Below are positions 6,188-8,099 of a stretch of 8,099 nt of DNA, one piece after another. Location of the stretch: positions 1 to 8,099 of the forward strand of contig CADBMK010000040.1 of the NCBI GenBank assembly GCA_902795785.1. Direction: 5' to 3'. Position 1 is the stretch's first letter. Each line of letters starts with the position of its first letter. Source of the stretch: an uncultured Bacteroidia bacterium (GTDB taxonomy: Bacteria > Bacteroidota > Bacteroidia > Bacteroidales > UBA932). Under the pieces are notes generated by a model that was not told where the DNA came from, did no database searches, and saw only the letters and a program-made list of their open reading frames with translations. Made by a program: the position numbers and the translations under genes.

Positions 6188-7476
6188 GAGTACTGATGTT
6201 TGGATGGGAGTTTCCTCCGCATATCGCCGGAGGACTCGGTACGGCCTGCTACGGTATCGTAAAAGGCCTTGCATATAACGGCGTGGAGTCCATCTTCGTG
6301 ATGCCGTCGGCATCCGGAGACGAGGACCAGAGCGCTGCGCGTATCATCAACGCAAGCGACGTTGCCGTTGACGTCGTCAGTTCGTCCGTGGACGAATTCC
6401 TCGAGAAGGTCAAGTTCGTCAAGGTGGGCTCCAACCTCATTCCATATATGAATCCGGAGGAGTTTTACAATATCATCGAGGCCCAGAAGCGTTTCTCGAC
6501 TACGGACTTTGAAGTACAGTACGGACAGAAGTACAAATTCTCCGGCAAGTACGGCTCGAACCTCCTCGAGGAGGTGGCCCGCTATGCGATGGTCGGAGGT
6601 ACGATAGCCATGCAGCACAAGGATGAGTTCGATATCATCCACGCCCACGACTGGCTTACATACCTTGCCGGCATAGCCGCAAAGGAACTTACCGGAAAGC
6701 CTCTTGTGGTCCATGTCCACGCAACGTCTTACGACCGTGGCGATGAAAACCATATCGATACCCGCGTCCTCGATATCGAGACCCGTGGTATGATGGCTGC
6801 GGACCGTGTTGTTACGGTCAGCGACCTTACCAGAAACATTGTAATAAACAGATATCATATAGACCCGGCCAAGGTGGTAACCGTCCACAACGCCGTCGAT
6901 TTCAGCGGCAGGGACAATATCTCCGTGGAGAGGGGATTCAAGGACAAGGTGGTGACCTTCCTGGGACGAATTACTTTCCAGAAAGGCCCCGAGTACTTTG
7001 TCGAGGCAGCAGCCAAGGTCCTCAAGAGAACCTCAGGCGTGCGTTTCGTGATGGCGGGAAGCGGCGATATGATGAACCGCTGCATCAGCCACGTGGCAAG
7101 GCTCGGCATTGCCGACAAGTTCCATTTTACCGGCTTCCTCAGGGGCGCCGATGTACAGAAGATGTTTGCGCTCTCGGACGTTTATATAATGCCGAGTGTG
7201 TCCGAACCTTTCGGAATCTCTCCTTTGGAGGCGATGAGAAGCGGAGTCCCGTCCATCATCTCCTACCAGAGCGGAGCGGCGGAGGTCCTGAAATACGCCT
7301 TCAAGGTGGACTTCTGGGACGTGGACTCCATGGCGGACGATATTTATGCCCTGCTCAAATATCCTTCCCTTGCAAAGTTCGCATCCGAAAAGGGGTATGA
7401 AGAAGTCAATACCCTCAAATGGAATGTTGCAACGGCCAAACTCAAGGCCGTGTATGAAAGTGTTTTGAATAAGTAA
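6184..7476 (+). CDS. GT4-type glycosyltransferase, probable alpha-glucan (glycogen) synthase
   Basis: This 430-residue retaining GT-B fold glycosyltransferase has two Rossmann-like halves. The N-terminal half starts with FGWEFPPHIAGGLGT (6-20), whose GGLG loop is typical of sugar-nucleotide GT4/GT5 enzymes, and continues with DIIHAHDWLTY (150-160) and VVHVHATSYDRG (175-186). The C-terminal donor-binding half contains FLGRITFQKGPE (259-270), VMAGSGDM (289-296) and the EPFGISPLE motif (341-349), with the E-x7-E pair Glu341 and Glu349. No signal peptide or membrane helix is seen. Position between a debranching enzyme and a GH57 amylase suggests it adds glucose to alpha-1,4-glucan, perhaps as this lineage's glycogen synthase. 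That is inference: GT4 covers many acceptors, and the donor (UDP- or ADP-glucose) cannot be read from the sequence. Its ATG overlaps the previous stop as ATGA, behind a strong ribosome binding site. Confidence 0.92.
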   Translation: MRVLMFGWEFPPHIAGGLGTACYGIVKGLAYNGVESIFVMPSASGDEDQSAARIINASDVAVDVVSSSVDEFLEKVKFVKVGSNLIPYMNPEEFYNIIEAQKRFSTTDFEVQYGQKYKFSGKYGSNLLEEVARYAMVGGTIAMQHKDEFDIIHAHDWLTYLAGIAAKELTGKPLVVHVHATSYDRGDENHIDTRVLDIETRGMMAADRVVTVSDLTRNIVINRYHIDPAKVVTVHNAVDFSGRDNISVERGFKDKVVTFLGRITFQKGPEYFVEAAAKVLKRTSGVRFVMAGSGDMMNRCISHVARLGIADKFHFTGFLRGADVQKMFALSDVYIMPSVSEPFGISPLEAMRSGVPSIISYQSGAAEVLKYAFKVDFWDVDSMADDIYALLKYPSLAKFASEKGYEEVNTLKWNVATAKLKAVYESVLNK

Positions 7477-7488
7477 AAAGTATAAGAT

Positions 7489-8099
7489 ATGGCAAAGAAA
7501 AGCATATGCCTTTATTTCGAGGTTCACCAGCCGCTCCGCCTGAGGACGTACAAGTTCTTTGACATCGGCAAGGATTCTCATTATTTCGATGATTTCGCCT
7601 GCAGGACTCTTGTCAAGAAGGCCGCCCAGGAGTGCTATCTTCCTATGAACGCCCTCCTTCTGGATATAATCAAGAAGAATAAGAAGTTCAAGGTTTCATT
7701 CTCCATCGCCGGAGAACTCCTCGAGCAGTTCGACCGTTACGCGCCGGAGGTGATTGATGGCTTCAAGGCCCTCTCCGCAACCGGAAACGTGGAGTTCGTC
7801 GGATGCACCTACTATCACTCGCTTGCATCCCTGGTGAGCCCGTCGGAATTTGAGCATCAGGTCAGGAAGCAGGAGGCTGCGCTGGAGTCTTATTTCGGCG
7901 CCACTCCTAAGGTCTTCTGCAACACGGAAATGATATATTCCGATGCCATCGGAAAGGCTATCTACGCTTTGGGCTACAAGACGGTGCTTACCGAAGGCGC
8001 CCGTCATATCATGGGTTGGAGACACCCTGATTTTATCTATAACAACGATATTCAGCCACGTCAGAAACTGATTCTCAGAAACTGGCGCCTCAGTGACGA
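7489..8099 (+). CDS. GH57 alpha-amylase / glucanotransferase, N-terminal part, cut by window edge
   Basis: The ATG at 7489 opens a frame that runs without a stop to the window end, giving 203 residues of a family usually above 400. GH57 hallmarks are present: the first motif in YFEVHQPLRLR (9-19, His13-Gln-Pro), the second motif region GNVEFVGCTYYHSLASL (99-115), and the third motif FCNTEMIYS (143-151), in which Glu147 corresponds to the catalytic nucleophile. The following TEGARHIMGW (168-177) is typical of bacterial GH57 alpha-amylases. Asp-containing motif 4 and the C-terminal helices lie outside the window. There is no signal peptide, so the enzyme should act on cytoplasmic glucan. GH57 includes amylases, 4-alpha-glucanotransferases and branching enzymes; hydrolase versus transferase cannot be settled here. 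Cys106 sits where I would expect Glu or another residue in related YYH motifs. The gene lies 12 bases after the GT4 stop and is surely in the same operon. Confidence 0.92.
   Translation, partial: MAKKSICLYFEVHQPLRLRTYKFFDIGKDSHYFDDFACRTLVKKAAQECYLPMNALLLDIIKKNKKFKVSFSIAGELLEQFDRYAPEVIDGFKALSATGNVEFVGCTYYHSLASLVSPSEFEHQVRKQEAALESYFGATPKVFCNTEMIYSDAIGKAIYALGYKTVLTEGARHIMGWRHPDFIYNNDIQPRQKLILRNWRLSD

Noticed and set aside
6145..6888. 247-residue open frame on the minus strand opposite the GT4 gene
   Set aside because: It is an antisense shadow of a clearly conserved coding region with GC-rich third positions; the translation shows no family motif and the start has no promoter or ribosome site.
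7033..7581. 182-residue minus-strand frame spanning the GT4/GH57 junction
   Set aside because: It lies opposite two well-supported genes and shows no recognisable domain.

Overview
The window looks like chromosomal DNA from a member of the Bacteroidota, most likely order Bacteroidales. Four things suggest this: protein flavour throughout, especially the branching and debranching enzymes; two TAnnTTTG-type promoter elements in the only real intergenic gap; mostly weak or absent Shine-Dalgarno sequences; and the gene content. The genus cannot be fixed from the sequence. I see no mobile element, CRISPR array, tRNA, rRNA or phage signal. The window is densely coding, and no gene-free stretch is longer than 82 bases.

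Left half (about 1-2137, minus strand): a tight operon read right to left. Its order is engB (ribosome-assembly GTPase), prs (PRPP synthetase), a small cysteine-containing one-pass membrane protein, and der (ribosome-assembly GTPase, cut by the left edge). The gaps are 5, 9 and 3 bases, so co-transcription is very likely. This is a growth and housekeeping cluster: two GTPases for 50S subunit assembly flank the enzyme that makes PRPP for nucleotide synthesis.

Middle (2138-2219): an 82-base AT-rich divergent promoter region. It carries TATATTTG facing engB and TAGATTTG facing glgB.

Right half (2220-8099, plus strand): an alpha-glucan (glycogen) operon. It encodes a GH13 branching enzyme of the eukaryote-like type, a GH133-like glycogen debranching enzyme, a GT4-type glycosyltransferase, and a GH57 alpha-amylase/glucanotransferase cut by the right edge. 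Gaps are 20 bases, a 4-base ATGA overlap, and 12 bases. Together these proteins could elongate, branch, trim and debranch a storage glucan. No ADP-glucose pyrophosphorylase, classical GT5 GlgA or phosphorylase is encoded in the window.

I do not see a wholly new system. The most useful points for follow-up are: the debranching enzyme has Asn where the canonical family has its proposed catalytic Asp; the small Cys-containing membrane protein is embedded between prs and der; and the GT4 has an unproven role as the glucan-elongating enzyme.
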